Assembly (NCBI RefSeq): GCF_007994135.1
Contig: NZ_VLKF01000001.1
Coordinates: 2,046,001 to 2,110,000 of the forward strand
DNA length: 64,000 nt
DNA from: Modestobacter roseus
Lineage (GTDB): Bacteria > Actinomycetota > Actinomycetes > Mycobacteriales > Geodermatophilaceae
Direction of reading: 5' to 3'
Part shown: one piece after another, positions 1-8,325 of the stretch
Layout of the letters: the number at the start of each line of letters is the position of its first letter
How positions within the stretch are numbered: the first letter of the stretch is position 1
Notes under the pieces: generated by a model
Seen by the model: only the letters and a program-made list of their open reading frames with translations
Told to the model about the DNA's origin: nothing
Databases searched by the model: none
Position numbers and translations under genes: made by a program

Positions 1-1
1 C

Positions 2-553
2 GGCGTCCGGTCGGCGCTCTACCAGCCCAGCGCCTGGCCGCAGCTGGCCCAGTCGCTGGCCGCCGCGCGCGACGGTGACGCCGCCGGCATCCTCACCCTC
101 GCCGACACCTTCACCGGCCGCAGCGACGACGGCAGCTACAGCAACGTCGTCGACGCGAACCTGGCGATCAGCTGCGCCGACGGCCAGGAGCAGTTCACCA
201 CCGAGCAGGTCTCCGCGCTCGCGGCCGACTGGAACGCCCGGTACCCGCTGTTCGGCGCCGACGCCGCGCTGGGGCTCTACACCTGCTCGGCCTGGGAGGC
301 GCCCACCACGCCGCTGCCCGAGCGGGACGCCGCCGGCAGTGCGCCGATCATGGTGATCGGCACGCAGGGCGACCCGGTCACCCCGCCGCAGGGCGCGGTC
401 GACCTGGCCGCGGAGCTGGACAACAGCTCGCTGCTGACCTGGGAGGGCAGCGGGCACACCGCGTACCCCAAGACCGACTGCGTGACCCAGGCGGTGAACG
501 CCTACCTGATCGACCTGGTCGCGCCGCCCGAGGGGGTCACCTGTCCCGCCTGA
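2..553 (+). CDS. TAP-like alpha/beta hydrolase, C-terminal part (partial at window start)
   Basis: The reading frame enters from the left edge, so the N-terminus and the nucleophile Ser are missing. The visible 183 residues end with a stop at 551-553. They look like the C-terminal TAP domain of secreted actinobacterial hydrolases related to tripeptidyl aminopeptidase (SlpD/SlpE type). Support comes from the PIMVIGTQGDPVTPP segment, with the acid residue in GDPVTP, followed by GSGHTAYPKTDCV, which carries the catalytic His. Cysteines in ISCAD, YTCSAW, KTDCV and VTCPA fit the disulfides usual in this exported family. The likely role is peptide or ester hydrolysis outside the membrane. The substrate cannot be told. 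Confidence 0.8.
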   Translation, partial: GVRSALYQPSAWPQLAQSLAAARDGDAAGILTLADTFTGRSDDGSYSNVVDANLAISCADGQEQFTTEQVSALAADWNARYPLFGADAALGLYTCSAWEAPTTPLPERDAAGSAPIMVIGTQGDPVTPPQGAVDLAAELDNSSLLTWEGSGHTAYPKTDCVTQAVNAYLIDLVAPPEGVTCPA

Positions 554-629
554 TCTTGCGCGGGCGGCCGGTGGGCCGGAAGCTGACCAGCCGGAGGACC
601 AGCCAGCGCAGGTGAGCGGACGGAGCCCG

Positions 630-1691
630 ATGGCCAGCAGCAAGGACGCCGTGGTCCTGGAGGTCGACGGGCACGAGGTCCGGGTGAGCAACCCGGAGAA
701 GCCCTACTTCGCCGAGAAGGGCATCCGCAAGATCGACGTCGTCCAGTACTTCGTCTCGGTCGGCGAGGGCATCCTGTTCGCGCTGCGCGACCGGCCGACG
801 ACGCTGGAGCGCTGGCCCGGCGGCGTCTTCGAGGGCGCGCGGCTCTCCACGCGGATGGACAACTCCGGCGACGCCTTCTACCAGAAGCGGGTGCCCAAGA
901 ACGCCCCCGACTGGGTGCCGACCGCGCACATCACCTTCCCCAGCGGGCGGACCGCCGACGAGATCGCGCCGGACTCGGTCGCCGTCGTCGCCTGGTGCGC
1001 CAACCTCGGCACGCTCACCTTCCACCCGTGGCCGGTGAGCAAGGGCGACGTCGAGTCACCCGACCAGATCCGCATCGACCTGGACCCCCAGCCCGGCACC
1101 GACTTCGCCGACGCCGTCCGGGTGGCCCCGCACGTGCGGGAGCTGCTGCACGAGTTCGGGATGGAGGGCTGGCCGAAGACCTCCGGCGGCCGCGGCGTGC
1201 ACGTCTACGTGCCGATCCTGCCGCGCTGGACCTTCCCCGAGGTGCGCCGCGCGGTGATCGCCTTCGGCCGCGAGCTGGAACGGCGCATCCCCGACCGCGT
1301 GACGATGAACTGGTGGAAGGAGGAGCGCGGCGAGAAGATCTTCATCGACTACAACCAGATGGCCCGGGACCGCACGATCGCGTCCGCCTACTCCATCCGG
1401 CCCAAGCCGCACGCGCCGGTCTCCGCCCCGGTCGACTGGGACGAGCTGCCCGACGTCTCCCCGTTCGACTTCGACGTGCTCACCATGCCCGGGCGGGTCG
1501 CCGCGGTCGGTGACAAGCACGCCGGCCTGGCCGACCACGCCTTCGACCTCACCCCGCTGATCGAGCTCGCCGACCGGCAGGAGCGAGACCTCGGGCTGGG
1601 CGAGATGCCCTACCCGCCGGACTACCCCAAGATGCCCGGCGAGCCGATGCGGGTGCAGCCCAGCCGGGCGCGGAAGGCCCCCACCACCTGA
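630..1691 (+). CDS. Stand-alone LigD-type DNA polymerase/primase domain protein
   Basis: The 353-residue protein is an archaeo-eukaryotic primase-type polymerase like the polymerase domain of NHEJ ligase LigD. Visible marks are RIDLDPQPG (catalytic Asp pair, about residue 150), the nucleotide-binding run SGGRGVHVYVP (about residue 185) and FIDYNQ with a third acidic residue (about residue 240). Ligase and phosphoesterase modules are absent, so it would act in trans with Ku and a separate ligase, filling gaps or extending broken ends, often with ribonucleotides. Neither partner is in the window. ATG 630 has GGAG just upstream; an in-frame GTG at 612 preceded by GGAGG is the alternative start. 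Confidence 0.9.
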   Translation: MASSKDAVVLEVDGHEVRVSNPEKPYFAEKGIRKIDVVQYFVSVGEGILFALRDRPTTLERWPGGVFEGARLSTRMDNSGDAFYQKRVPKNAPDWVPTAHITFPSGRTADEIAPDSVAVVAWCANLGTLTFHPWPVSKGDVESPDQIRIDLDPQPGTDFADAVRVAPHVRELLHEFGMEGWPKTSGGRGVHVYVPILPRWTFPEVRRAVIAFGRELERRIPDRVTMNWWKEERGEKIFIDYNQMARDRTIASAYSIRPKPHAPVSAPVDWDELPDVSPFDFDVLTMPGRVAAVGDKHAGLADHAFDLTPLIELADRQERDLGLGEMPYPPDYPKMPGEPMRVQPSRARKAPTT

Positions 1692-1741
1692 GGCCCGCGT
1701 GACGGCTCGCCGGTGTGACCGCCGGCTGGCACAGTGACCGC

Positions 1742-2389
1742 ATGACGACGCCGGCGGACGCGCCCGAGGTCGACGTCCAGCCGCTGGGTGAGTTCCTGGG
1801 GCAGCTGGCCGCTCGCCTGCCCGCCCCCGGGGCGGGCGCCACCGCGGCCATCGAGGCGGCGCTGGCCGCATCGCTGGTCGCCATGGTGGGCCGCTTCACC
1901 AGCGGCGACGGGTACGCCGAGCACCGGGACGTCGTCGCGGCGGTGATCGCGCAGGCCGACGCGGTGCGGACCACCTGCCTGGCGGCCGCGGCCGCCGACG
2001 AGACCGCCTTCACCGCGGTCACCGAGGCCTACCGGCTGCCCCAGGACACCCCCGAGGAGCAGGAGACCCGGCGCGCGGCCGTCCACGCCGCCCAGGTCGA
2101 GGCGGCCCAGCCGCCACGGGACGTCATCGAGGCGGCCGCCGCCCTGCTCCCCCTGGCCGAGCAGCTGCTGCCGATCGCCAACCCGAACGTCGTGAGCGAC
2201 GTCGCCGCCGCCACCGCCGCCGCCCGCGCGGCGGCGACCACGGCCCGCCTGGCCGTGGAGGTGAACCTGCGGGGCATCACCGACGATGCCGCGCGAGCCG
2301 ACCTCAGCACGGTCGTCGACCGGGTCGAGGAGCTGATCCGCCGGGCCGATGCGGTCGAGGCCACCGTCCGCGAACGCCTCGCCCGCTGA
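1742..2389 (+). CDS. Cyclodeaminase/cyclohydrolase family protein (FchA-like)
   Basis: This 215-residue alpha-helical protein matches the formiminotetrahydrofolate cyclodeaminase / methenyl-THF cyclohydrolase family (FTCD_C). Typical marks are the N-terminal PLGEFLGQLAARLPAPGAG segment with the Gly/Ala-rich turn, the helix with MVGRFT, and ANPNVVSDVAAATAAARAA near residue 150. Family members act on the 5,10-methenyl or formimino form of tetrahydrofolate. No formiminotransferase domain is fused. It overlaps the next gene, 5-formyl-THF cyclo-ligase, by one base (TGATG), which supports a joint folate one-carbon role. The ATG at 1742 follows CACAGT by 6 nt, a weak possible leaderless -10. Confidence 0.85.
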   Translation: MTTPADAPEVDVQPLGEFLGQLAARLPAPGAGATAAIEAALAASLVAMVGRFTSGDGYAEHRDVVAAVIAQADAVRTTCLAAAAADETAFTAVTEAYRLPQDTPEEQETRRAAVHAAQVEAAQPPRDVIEAAAALLPLAEQLLPIANPNVVSDVAAATAAARAAATTARLAVEVNLRGITDDAARADLSTVVDRVEELIRRADAVEATVRERLAR

Positions 2390-3048
2390 TGGCCTCGCCA
2401 GGTGGATGGGCAGTCGCCGCGGGCGGGGACCACCACGACGGGGCGCAGGCCAAGACCGCCTACCGGCGGGAGCTGCTGGCCCGCCGTGCGGCCCGCCCCG
2501 CCGGGGACCGGGCGGCGGCCGCCGCCGCGATCACCGATGCCCTGCTGGCGGGCCTGGCCGGGGCGCGCACCATCGCCGCCTACGCCCCCGAGCCGGTCGA
2601 GCCGGGCGCACCGCTGCTGCCGGCCGCGCTCGACCGGCTCGACGCCCGGGTGCTGCTGCCCGTCATCCCGGCCACCGGCCGCCAGCTGCAGTGGGCGGTG
2701 GCCACCGCCCAGCTCGTCGCCGGGCGGTACGGGCTCCTCGAGCCGGTCGGCCCCCGGTTCGGGCCGTCCGAGCTCGCCACCGCCGACGTCGTCGTGGTCC
2801 CGGCGCTGGCCGTGTCGCGGGCGGGGGTGCGGCTCGGCCGCGGGGGCGGGTACTACGACCGGGCGCTGCAGCACGCCCGGCCGGACGCGCTGCTGGTGGC
2901 CCTGGTGTTCGACGACGAGCTGGTCGACCACCTGCCCGCCGAACCGCACGACCAGCCGGTGTCCGCCGTCGTCACCCCCTCCACCGGCTGGCTGCGGCTG
3001 CCGGCGCCCCCGGCCCATGCCGACCCCCGCGACGACCAGCCGCGCTGA
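2389..3048 (+). CDS. 5-formyltetrahydrofolate cyclo-ligase
   Basis: A 219-residue MTHFS/YgfA protein that would convert 5-formyl-THF plus ATP to 5,10-methenyl-THF, rescuing the inhibitory storage form of folate. Early basic residues (AKTAYRRELLARR) supply the usual ATP/phosphate-binding start. The signature RLGRGGGYYDRAL lies near residue 145. ADVVVVPALAVSRAGVRLG just before it is also typical. Its start overlaps the cyclodeaminase stop as TGATG, so translation is probably coupled. The gene product of the upstream partner uses or makes the same methenyl-THF pool. Confidence 0.92.
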   Translation: MASPGGWAVAAGGDHHDGAQAKTAYRRELLARRAARPAGDRAAAAAAITDALLAGLAGARTIAAYAPEPVEPGAPLLPAALDRLDARVLLPVIPATGRQLQWAVATAQLVAGRYGLLEPVGPRFGPSELATADVVVVPALAVSRAGVRLGRGGGYYDRALQHARPDALLVALVFDDELVDHLPAEPHDQPVSAVVTPSTGWLRLPAPPAHADPRDDQPR

Positions 3049-3132
3049 GCCCGCGGGCCGTACGGCCTACCATCGGGATCACCGGCGCACGTCCTCCCTG
3101 GCCGACGCATGCCCGGCGAGGAGGAGTGCACC

Positions 3133-4749
3133 GTGAGTGAGCAGGCAGTGCTGGAGCAGGCGGTCCTCGATCAGGCGGGCCGGCGGCGGACGTTCGCCGT
3201 CATCAGCCACCCCGACGCCGGCAAGTCGACGCTGACCGAGGCGCTGGCGCTGCACGCCCGGGTGATCGGGCAGGCCGGGGCGGTGCACGGCAAGGCCGGG
3301 CGCCGGGGCACCGTGTCGGACTGGATGGAGATGGAGCGCGACCGCGGCATCTCCATCACCTCCGCGGCGCTGCAGTTCGAGTACGGCCCGGCCGGCGGCG
3401 ACAAGGCCGTCATCAACCTGCTGGACACCCCCGGGCACGCCGACTTCTCCGAGGACACCTACCGGGTGCTCACCGCCGTGGACGCCGCGGTGATGCTCGT
3501 CGACGCCGCCAAGGGCCTGGAGGCCCAGACCATGAAGCTGTTCGCGGTGTGCAAGCACCGCGGCATCCCGGTGATCACGGTGGTCAACAAGTGGGACCGC
3601 CCGGGGATGGACGCCCTCGCGCTGATGGACGAGATCGCCGACCGCACCGGGCTCACCCCCACCCCGCTGACCTGGCCGGTGGGCATCGCCGGGGACTTCC
3701 GCGGCGTGCTCGACCGCCGCGACGGCAGCTACCGGCACTTCACCCGCACCGCCGGGGGCGCGACCATCGCCCCGGAGGAGGTGTTCACCGCCGAGCAGGC
3801 GCTGGACCGCGAGGGTGAGGCCTGGGCCACCGCGGTCGAGGAGTCCGAGCTGCTGGCCGAGACCGGTCAGGTGCACGACCAGGAGCTGTTCCTGGCCCAC
3901 GCCACCACCCCGGTGCTGTTCGCCTCCGCGGTCTCCAACTTCGGCGTCGGCCAGCTGCTCGACGTGCTGGTGACGATGGCGCCGCCCCCGGCCGACCGCC
4001 CCGACGTCGAGGGCAAGCCGCACCCGATCGACGCCCCGTTCAGCGGCTTCGTCTTCAAGGTGCAGGCCGGCATGGACACCGGTCACCGCGACCGGCTGGC
4101 CTACATCCGGGTCTGCTCCGGCGTCTTCGAGCGCGGCATGGTCGTCACCAACGCCCGTACGGGCCGCCCCTTCGCCACCAAGTACGCCCAGCAGGTGCTC
4201 GGCCGCGAGCGCGAGACCATCGAGACGGCGTACCCGGGCGACGTCGTCGGCCTGGTCAACGCCGCCTCCCTGGGCATCGGCGACACCCTCTACGCCGACC
4301 ACGCCGTCAGCTACCCGCCGGTGACCACCTTCGCGCCGGAGCACTTCGCGGTGGTCCGGACCGCCGACACCAGCAAGTACAAGCAGTTCCGCAAGGGGAT
4401 CGACACCCTGGGCGGCGAGGGCGTCGTGCAGGTGCTGGTCTCCGAGCGCCGCGGCGACGGCGCCCCGATCTTCGCCGTCGTCGGCCCGATGCAGTTCGAG
4501 GTGGCCGCGCACCGGATGGAGCACGAGTTCGGCGCGCGCATCTCCCTGGAGAACCTGCCCTACCAGATCGCCCGGATCACCGACGCCGAGTCCGCGCCCG
4601 AGCTCGCGAAGGCCCGCGACGTGGAGGTCATGACGCGCGCCGACGGCGAGCTGCTGGCGCTGTTCACGAACAAGTGGGCACTGGGGGTGCTGGAGCGGAA
4701 CAACCCGCACCTGACGCTGACCCCGATGGTCGCCGCGCAGCTCAGCTGA
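3133..4749 (+). CDS. prfC: Peptide chain release factor 3
   Basis: A 538-residue translational GTPase of the RF3 class, which recycles RF1/RF2 from the ribosome after termination. GTPase motifs are in order: SHPDAGKST (G1, about residue 22), RDRGISIT (G2), DTPGHADF (G3), NKWDRP (G4). The C-terminal part has the RF3 features GEGVVQVL and PMQFEVAAHRMEHEFG. The GTG at 3133 is chosen because a strong GAGGAGGAG ribosome-binding site lies 7 nt before it; an in-frame ATG at 3109 overlaps that site. A -10-like TACCAT near 3068 may be its promoter. Length is normal for RF3. Confidence 0.95.
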   Translation: MSEQAVLEQAVLDQAGRRRTFAVISHPDAGKSTLTEALALHARVIGQAGAVHGKAGRRGTVSDWMEMERDRGISITSAALQFEYGPAGGDKAVINLLDTPGHADFSEDTYRVLTAVDAAVMLVDAAKGLEAQTMKLFAVCKHRGIPVITVVNKWDRPGMDALALMDEIADRTGLTPTPLTWPVGIAGDFRGVLDRRDGSYRHFTRTAGGATIAPEEVFTAEQALDREGEAWATAVEESELLAETGQVHDQELFLAHATTPVLFASAVSNFGVGQLLDVLVTMAPPPADRPDVEGKPHPIDAPFSGFVFKVQAGMDTGHRDRLAYIRVCSGVFERGMVVTNARTGRPFATKYAQQVLGRERETIETAYPGDVVGLVNAASLGIGDTLYADHAVSYPPVTTFAPEHFAVVRTADTSKYKQFRKGIDTLGGEGVVQVLVSERRGDGAPIFAVVGPMQFEVAAHRMEHEFGARISLENLPYQIARITDAESAPELAKARDVEVMTRADGELLALFTNKWALGVLERNNPHLTLTPMVAAQLS

Positions 4750-4874
4750 CCCCCCGCCCGGCCCTGGTCTCACCCGTTCGGGTGGTCCCGGCCCCTCCAC
4801 GTGCCCCGCGGGCTCTCCCGCGGTACCCCAGCTGTCGTTGAGCGGGAGTCAGTTCCGACGACAGGGGTGCAGGG

Positions 4875-5315
4875 ATGCGGGTCTCGTTCTTGGTGTACGC
4901 CGTGCTGTACGTCGTCATCGAGATCATCGGCTACCAGCTGGAGCGCATCGGCTGGCCGGAGCTGACGCCGCTGGACGTCGCCACCGCGGTCACCAACGCG
5001 ATGCTCGCCGTCGCCGTGCTCGTGGCCGCGCTGGTCGGACTCGACCTGCTCGGACACCGCTGGCGCCGGTGGGTCCGGGCGCATCGCGAGGAGCAGGCCC
5101 GGCTGGCCCAGGAGCTGTGGGCCGCCGCGCAGCAGCCCATCGTGGCGCGATCGTGGCGGCCGGCCCGCTGGGCACTGCCCGCCGCCGGACCGGCCCTGCC
5201 GTGGACGCCCACCGACCATGCGGAGACGGCGTCGCCGCGCTCCCCGGTCAACGCCTACGCCCCTGCCGCGGGCTCGCGGCACGCGTTCCCCGAGGACGAC
5301 GGGCGGCTGCTCTGA
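4875..5315 (+). CDS. Small membrane protein of unknown function
   Basis: A 146-residue protein that I do not recognise. Two predicted membrane segments lie near residues 3-20 (LVYAVLYVVIEIIGY) and 37-58 (VTNAMLAVAVLVAALVGLDLLG). A basic, Glu/Gln-rich helix follows (HRWRRWVRAHREEQARLAQELW), and the tail is Pro/Ala-rich and probably cytoplasmic. It stands alone between prfC and the cold shock gene. GCAGGGATG gives a modest ribosome-binding site. Codon use is like its neighbours, so it is likely real, but no function can be assigned. Confidence 0.7.
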   Translation: MRVSFLVYAVLYVVIEIIGYQLERIGWPELTPLDVATAVTNAMLAVAVLVAALVGLDLLGHRWRRWVRAHREEQARLAQELWAAAQQPIVARSWRPARWALPAAGPALPWTPTDHAETASPRSPVNAYAPAAGSRHAFPEDDGRLL

Positions 5316-5443
5316 CCGGCTTGCCCGTGCCACATGTGTCCCTGACCCCCCACGGATCGCCGAGAGCCGCTAGGGTCCTGGGTGTCGGGAAGGCCCTGCG
5401 CACTGGCAGGACCCCGATGCACCACCGCAGCTAGGAGCGAGCA

Positions 5444-5647
5444 ATGCCCGAAGGAACAGTGAAGTGGTTCAACGCCGAGAAGGGGTTCGGCTTCGCCACC
5501 CCTGACGGGGGCGGCCCGGACGTCTTCGTCCACTACTCGGCCATCCAGTCCAGCGGGTACCGCTCGCTCGACGAGGGCCAGCGCATCTCGTTCGACGTCG
5601 AGCAGGGCCAGAAGGGTCCGCAGGCGGCGAACGTCAACCCGCTCTGA
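5444..5647 (+). CDS. Cold shock protein, CspA family
   Basis: A 67-residue single cold-shock domain. The RNA-binding motifs are intact: [15 protein letters not shown] (RNP1 region) and VFVHYSAI (RNP2). It would bind single-stranded RNA and DNA and melt RNA structure. The start has a good GGAGCGAGCA ribosome-binding site. A TAGGGT at 5371-5376 could be the -10, leaving a leader of about 60 nt. A strong terminator follows at 5689-5724, so it is monocistronic. The spacing between RNP1 and RNP2 contains an extra Gly-rich turn (TPDGGGPD), common in actinobacterial CspA proteins. Confidence 0.93.
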   Translation: MPEGTVKWFNAEKGFGFATPDGGGPDVFVHYSAIQSSGYRSLDEGQRISFDVEQGQKGPQAANVNPL

Positions 5648-5688
5648 CCTCGTCAGAGCTGGGCTGATCGCGGCCCCAGGAAGACCTG

Positions 5689-5724
5689 CAGCGCCCCCGT
5701 CCGGTACGCCGGACGGGGGCGCTG
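5689..5724 (+). terminator. Terminator hairpin after cspA
   Basis: A perfect 16-bp stem (arms 5689-5704 and 5709-5724) closes a TACG tetraloop and is followed by TCCTTCG. It sits 42 nt after the cspA stop and before a convergent minus-strand gene, so it may work in both directions. Confidence 0.85.
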
Positions 5725-5753
5725 TCCTTCGTGCGGAGTCCGTCCGCCCGAAC

Positions 5754-6221
5754 TCAGTGGGCGCGCGGCACGTACCCGCCGATGAGCGCCGACATCAGCA
5801 GTGCGCCGTCGTGCGGGCCGACCGCGGCCGCGGCGTCGGCGAACGCCCGCCACCGGTCGCGCTCGACGTCGCTGAGCGCGTTCGCCGCGCGCACCTCCAG
5901 CTGCTCCAGCAGCCGCTCCCACTCCCCCTGCGGCGTCGGCCAGAGGCCGGCCAGCCGGCGCGCCTCGGCCGAGGCGGAGGTGAACCGGACGACGTCGCCG
6001 GCGTGGTTGGTCAGCGCCACCACGTACCCCGCCGAGACCAGCGCGTTGGCCGCCGACACCACCTGCGGCTTGGGCAGGCCGCTCGCCGGCACGACCGCAC
6101 CGAGGTAGGGGGCGCTCCCGTGCGGCGGTTCGTCGAGCAGCCGCACGATCGCCCGCAGCACCGGCAGGTCGCGGGTGAACCACACGTCGGACAGGGGCTG
6201 CTGCGGATCGGGGGCGGTCAT
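5754..6221 (-). CDS. Hypothetical protein with a winged-helix-like N-terminal part
   Basis: A 155-residue protein starting at ATG 6221 ([12 protein letters not shown]); a longer frame to 6320 lacks support. Residues about 13-75 ([12 protein letters not shown], then [21 protein letters not shown]) look like a winged helix, with a recognition-type helix followed by a beta-wing ([16 protein letters not shown]). The rest is helical. It resembles MarR-like or phage-repressor-like folds, but I cannot name a family. It is divergent from msrB and convergent with cspA. A regulatory role is plausible but not shown. Confidence 0.65.
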   Translation of the reverse strand: MTAPDPQQPLSDVWFTRDLPVLRAIVRLLDEPPHGSAPYLGAVVPASGLPKPQVVSAANALVSAGYVVALTNHAGDVVRFTSASAEARRLAGLWPTPQGEWERLLEQLEVRAANALSDVERDRWRAFADAAAAVGPHDGALLMSALIGGYVPRAH

Positions 6222-6310
6222 CGGTCCAGTGTCCGCCGTCCCGGCCGGGAGCGGGCCACCCGGGTCACTCGACCGGGTCGCCGGTGGCGCCCCCGCCGTA
6301 CCGTGGGGGC

Positions 6311-6748
6311 ATGACCACATCCGCCTCCCAGCCGACCACCCCCGCCGCCCAGCCGCCGGTCGTCAAGAGCGACGAGGAGTGGCGCGCCCAGCTGTCGCCG
6401 GAGGAGTACGCCGTCCTGCGTCAGGCGGGCACGGAGCGGCCCTGGACCGGTGAGTACGTCGACACGAAGACCGTCGGCACCTACTCCTGCCGGGCCTGCG
6501 GCGCCGAGCTGTTCACCTCCGAGACCAAGTTCGACTCGCACTGCGGCTGGCCGTCCTTCTACGAGCCCACCGCCGCCGACAACGTCGTCCTCCGCGAGGA
6601 CCGCGCGTTCGGCATGGTGCGCACCGAGGTGCTCTGCGGCAGCTGCCACAGCCACCTGGGCCACGTCTTCGAGGACGCCCCGCAGACCCCCACCGGCGAC
6701 CGGTACTGCATCAACTCCGTCAGCATCAAGCTCGACCCGCAGGACTGA
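6311..6748 (+). CDS. msrB: Peptide-methionine (R)-S-oxide reductase
   Basis: A 145-residue MsrB that reduces methionine-R-sulfoxide in oxidised proteins. The zinc-binding cysteines are CRAC (about residue 57) and CGSC (about residue 107). The catalytic Cys is in [10 protein letters not shown] near the end, and CGWPSF is the conserved substrate-pocket motif. The Cys used for resolution in some MsrBs is not obvious, so thioredoxin may act directly on the sulfenate. The ATG at 6311 lies 6 nt after a TACCGT -10-like box (6299-6304), suggesting a leaderless mRNA. The gene sits next to hemQ as in M. tuberculosis (Rv2674 area). Confidence 0.96.
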   Translation: MTTSASQPTTPAAQPPVVKSDEEWRAQLSPEEYAVLRQAGTERPWTGEYVDTKTVGTYSCRACGAELFTSETKFDSHCGWPSFYEPTAADNVVLREDRAFGMVRTEVLCGSCHSHLGHVFEDAPQTPTGDRYCINSVSIKLDPQD

Positions 6749-6782
6749 GCAGCACCCACGGACGACGGCGGCGCAGCCGCCT

Positions 6783-6826
6783 CCGTGATCCGGGCGCGGT
6801 GCCGGAGGCGCCCGCCCGGATCACGG
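6783..6826. repeat. Palindromic repeat family B, copy 1 (bidirectional terminator)
   Basis: Arms CCGTGATCCGGGCG (6783-6796) and CGCCCGGATCACGG (6813-6826) form a perfect 14-bp stem. Read on the minus strand, the loop contains CTCCGGC, the same as copy 2 at 51409-51450. It lies between convergent msrB and hemQ, where it would stop transcription both ways. Confidence 0.8.
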
Positions 6827-6890
6827 GCAACAGCTCAGCTCAGCCGGGGCGCGGCACGTGGCCGCGGTGCGGTCCGGCAGGACCGCCATA

Positions 6891-7622
6891 TCAGGGCAGG
6901 TCGGCGATGAGCTCGGCGACGGGCTTGCGCGTGCCGGTGTAGAACGGCACCTCCTCGCGCACGTGCCGGCGGGCGCGGCTGGCGCGCAGGTCGCGCATCA
7001 GGTCGACGATGCGGTGCAGCTCGTCGGCCTCGAAGGCGAGCATCCACTCGTAGTCGCCGAGCCCGAACGAGGAGACGGTGTTGGCCCGCACGTCCGGGTA
7101 GGGGCGGGCCTGCATGCCGTGCTCCTTGAGCATGTCCCGCCGCTCCTCCTCGGGCAGCAGGTACCACTCGTAGGAGCGGACGAAGGGGTAGACGCACACG
7201 TACCGTCGCGGCTCCTCCTCGGCGAGGAACGCCGGCACGTGGCTGCGGTTGAACTCGGCCGGCCGGTGCAGCGCCAGCTGGGACCAGACCGGCTCCAGGT
7301 GCCGGCCGAGCGCGGTGCGGCGCAGCCGGGTGTAGGCCTCCTGCAGCGCCTCCGGGGTCTCGGCGTGCCACCAGACCATGACGTCGGCGTCGGCACGCAG
7401 GCCGGCGACGTCGTAGACGCCGCGGACGACGACGTCCTTGCCGGCGAGCTCCTCGAACAGCCCGCTGACCTCGTCGGCCAGGGCGGTGCGCTGGTCGTCG
7501 CCGAGCGGGCGGGCGAGCTTGAAGACCGACCACATGGTGTAGCGGATCAGCTGGTTGAGCTCGTTGGCCCGCTTGCCGACGCTGCGCTGCTCCGGGGTCG
7601 TGTCGCTCTGCTGCTCGCTCAT
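6891..7622 (-). CDS. hemQ: Coproheme decarboxylase (chlorite dismutase family)
   Basis: A 243-residue HemQ/ChdC, which makes heme b from coproheme by two H2O2-driven decarboxylations, the last step of the coproporphyrin-dependent pathway of Gram-positive bacteria. Typical features are [33 protein letters not shown] with the Tyr expected to be catalytic, and the C-terminal [21 protein letters not shown] block. The actinobacterial form lacks the distal Arg of true chlorite dismutases, as far as can be judged. ATG 7622 (MSEQQSD) is chosen; an in-frame ATG at 7631 is less likely. hemY and hemE lie 0.7 kb away, separated by dps. Confidence 0.94.
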   Translation of the reverse strand: MSEQQSDTTPEQRSVGKRANELNQLIRYTMWSVFKLARPLGDDQRTALADEVSGLFEELAGKDVVVRGVYDVAGLRADADVMVWWHAETPEALQEAYTRLRRTALGRHLEPVWSQLALHRPAEFNRSHVPAFLAEEEPRRYVCVYPFVRSYEWYLLPEEERRDMLKEHGMQARPYPDVRANTVSSFGLGDYEWMLAFEADELHRIVDLMRDLRASRARRHVREEVPFYTGTRKPVAELIADLP

Positions 7623-7780
7623 GCGCTCCATTGTCGCCCTGGGTGCGGGAGGCCGGTCAGGGACCTTCGTCGATCACGGTCGTGAGCCTGGACACGGGCG
7701 TTTTCACCGGCCGGCGGGAAGGGTAGCGACCCGTTGGATCTTGTACTGGCTGCACCGTCAGCCCGATTCGAGGAGGACAG

Positions 7781-8251
7781 ATGGCCGTCATCAAGAGCCC
7801 GTTGCCCGAGGACGTGCAGAAGGTCGCCGGTGAGGCGCTGCAGGGCGCCGTCGTCGACCTGATCGACCTGAGCCTGGTCGCCAAGCAGGTGCACTGGACG
7901 CTGGTGGGCCGCAACTTCCGCAGCATCCACCTGCAGCTCGACGACGTCGTCGACACCGCCCGCGAGTACCAGGACACCGCCGCCGAGCGGGCCGCCGCGA
8001 TCGGCGTGCTGCCCGACGGCCGCGCCCAGGCGCTGCGCGGCACCGCGCTCCCCCAGCCGCCGGTGGCCTGGGTCCACGCCGACGACGCGATCCGCTACTT
8101 CGTCGAGGTCTTCGAGGTCGTCGTCTCGCGCATGCGTGAGCGGATCGCGGCGACCGAGGACGACGAGGTCACCCAGGACCTGGTCATCGAGATCACCGGT
8201 GCGCTCGAGAAGCACTGGTGGATGTGGCAGGCCGAGGCCGCCCAGGACTGA
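7781..8251 (+). CDS. Dps/ferritin-like DNA-binding stress protein
   Basis: A 156-residue Dps-family protein. The ferroxidase-site residues expected at the dimer interface are visible as AKQVHWTLVGRNFRSIHLQLDD (His and Asp pattern, about residues 31-50). KHWWMWQAE at the end is also typical of actinobacterial Dps. It would oxidise and store Fe(II) in a 12-mer and protect DNA from peroxide. GAGGAGGACAG gives a strong ribosome-binding site before ATG 7781. It is inserted, in opposite orientation, between hemQ and hemY, an iron-handling gene among heme genes. A bidirectional terminator follows. Confidence 0.92.
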   Translation: MAVIKSPLPEDVQKVAGEALQGAVVDLIDLSLVAKQVHWTLVGRNFRSIHLQLDDVVDTAREYQDTAAERAAAIGVLPDGRAQALRGTALPQPPVAWVHADDAIRYFVEVFEVVVSRMRERIAATEDDEVTQDLVIEITGALEKHWWMWQAEAAQD

Positions 8252-8266
8252 GCGACCCCGCGCCGA

Positions 8267-8308
8267 CGCCGGAGGCCGGTTCCCCCACGGGGGAGCCGGC
8301 CTCCGGCG
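8267..8308. terminator. Bidirectional terminator between dps and hemY
   Basis: Arms 8267-8286 and 8289-8308 make a stem of about 19-20 bp with one G-T pair and a tiny loop. It lies between the convergent dps and hemY stops. Confidence 0.85.
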
Positions 8309-8325
8309 CGTCCGGGCGCGGGTGG

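Noticed and set aside
537..1025. Long minus-strand frame opposite the LigD polymerase gene
   Set aside because: Composition is Arg/Gly/Ala/His-rich shadow of the plus-strand gene, with no family resemblance; the same applies to the many other long opposite-strand frames.
5754..6320. Longer start for the winged-helix-like gene
   Set aside because: The extra 33 residues overlap the msrB promoter and start and have no coding character; ATG 6221 fits better.
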